Source: JAJTFW01 sp046330075
GTDB taxonomy: Bacteria; Bacteroidota; Bacteroidia; AKYH767-A; OLB10
Length of the DNA stretch: 64,000 bases
Reading direction: 5' to 3'
Assembly (NCBI GenBank): GCA_046330075.1
Contig: JAXLTL010000004.1
Coordinates: forward strand, 124,001 to 188,000
Shown: piece after piece, positions 63,879-64,000 of the stretch
How positions within the stretch are numbered: the stretch's first letter is position 1
How the letters are laid out: each line of letters starts with the position of its first letter
Made by a program: the position numbers and the translations under genes
The notes under the pieces: generated by a model
Databases searched by the model: none
Seen by the model: only the letters and a program-made list of their open reading frames with translations
What the model was told of the DNA's origin: nothing

Positions 63879-64000
63879 AAAAGCTGCTGTTACTCACTGT
63901 TTCTATCGTCGCTTTGGCGGCTTGCAAGAAAGAGGAAGATGTTCCTGATCCTGCTCCTGCACTGGAGTTTGTTTCCGTGACGCCAACTTCCGCTACCGAA
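63875..64000 (+). CDS. Lipoprotein, 5' part
   Basis: Only the first 42 codons are in the window. ATG 63875 overlaps the preceding stop by four bases. The signal MKKLLLLTVSIVALAAC (Cys17) and a KKEEDVPDP linker show a lipoprotein, and EFVSVTPTSATE suggests an Ig/IPT-like domain start. Last visible member of the 60.2-64 kb operon; the remainder is beyond the right edge. Confidence 0.75.
   Translation, partial: MKKLLLLTVSIVALAACKKEEDVPDPAPALEFVSVTPTSATE

Overview
The window is a stretch of Bacteroidota chromosome, probably from a free-living, aerobic, non-Bacteroides lineage. The evidence is the -7 promoter element TAnnTTTG in front of many genes, type IX secretion (T9SS) C-terminal sorting domains of type A and type B, a PorE-like OmpA/propeller protein, GWxTD and DUF2752/TM2 proteins, archaeal-type ProRS and an ExbB-ExbD-ExbD-TonB cluster. 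I saw no tRNA, rRNA, CRISPR array, insertion sequence or prophage. The genus cannot be told from the sequence alone.

Layout. 1-5.6 kb (+): the end of an HsdR_N-type nuclease-domain gene, rmuC, a GWxTD lipoprotein, rlmB and a GT39-like membrane glycosyltransferase. 5.6-9.1 kb (-): a FadL-like outer-membrane protein and a repeat-rich lipoprotein. 9.2-11.5 kb (+): proS and a conserved unknown. 11.5-18.3 kb (-): an energy-transduction cluster in transcription order exbB, exbD, exbD, a tonB carrying an N-terminal response-regulator receiver domain, a small membrane protein, a secreted TonB-C-terminal-domain protein, a PstS-like lipoprotein and a TPR protein. yajQ lies upstream of it. 19.3-26.1 kb (+): two tandem FG-GAP T9SS proteins, a lipoprotein, a cytochrome-motif/propeller lipoprotein and a DCC thiol oxidoreductase. 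26.1-33.4 kb: mdh (-), a 1348-residue T9SS type B protein (+) and gyrB (-). 33.6-48.1 kb (+): a GT22-like transferase, a T9SS phosphatase-like protein, an FMN reductase, a PorE-like protein, purM-prfA, pyrF, a helix-hairpin-helix protein, an acyl-CoA dehydrogenase and a T9SS type A protein. 48.3-53.1 kb (-): a 1021-residue TPR protein followed by an outer-membrane barrel. 53.4-60.1 kb: a lipoprotein, a 1168-residue PKD T9SS protein (-), an M20 dipeptidase and a DUF2752/TM2 pair. 60.2-64 kb (+): an overlapping operon of lipoproteins, a Tat-exported DUF1501-like protein and a cytochrome-motif lipoprotein, running off the right edge.

How the parts fit. The ExbB/ExbD/TonB cluster would power TonB-dependent outer-membrane transport. 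Several large secreted proteins depend on the T9SS, whose anchoring may involve the PorE-like protein. Housekeeping genes (proS, gyrB, mdh, purM, prfA, pyrF) are scattered between these envelope genes.

The most striking observation is the in-frame fusion of a complete phospho-receiver domain to TonB (14971-16161, minus). It suggests that outer-membrane energy transduction is directly controlled by a phosphorelay. The 60.2-64 kb operon, which looks like a split version of the planctomycete-type DUF1501/cytochrome/DUF1553 gene sets, and the frequent near-leaderless promoters are the next most interesting.
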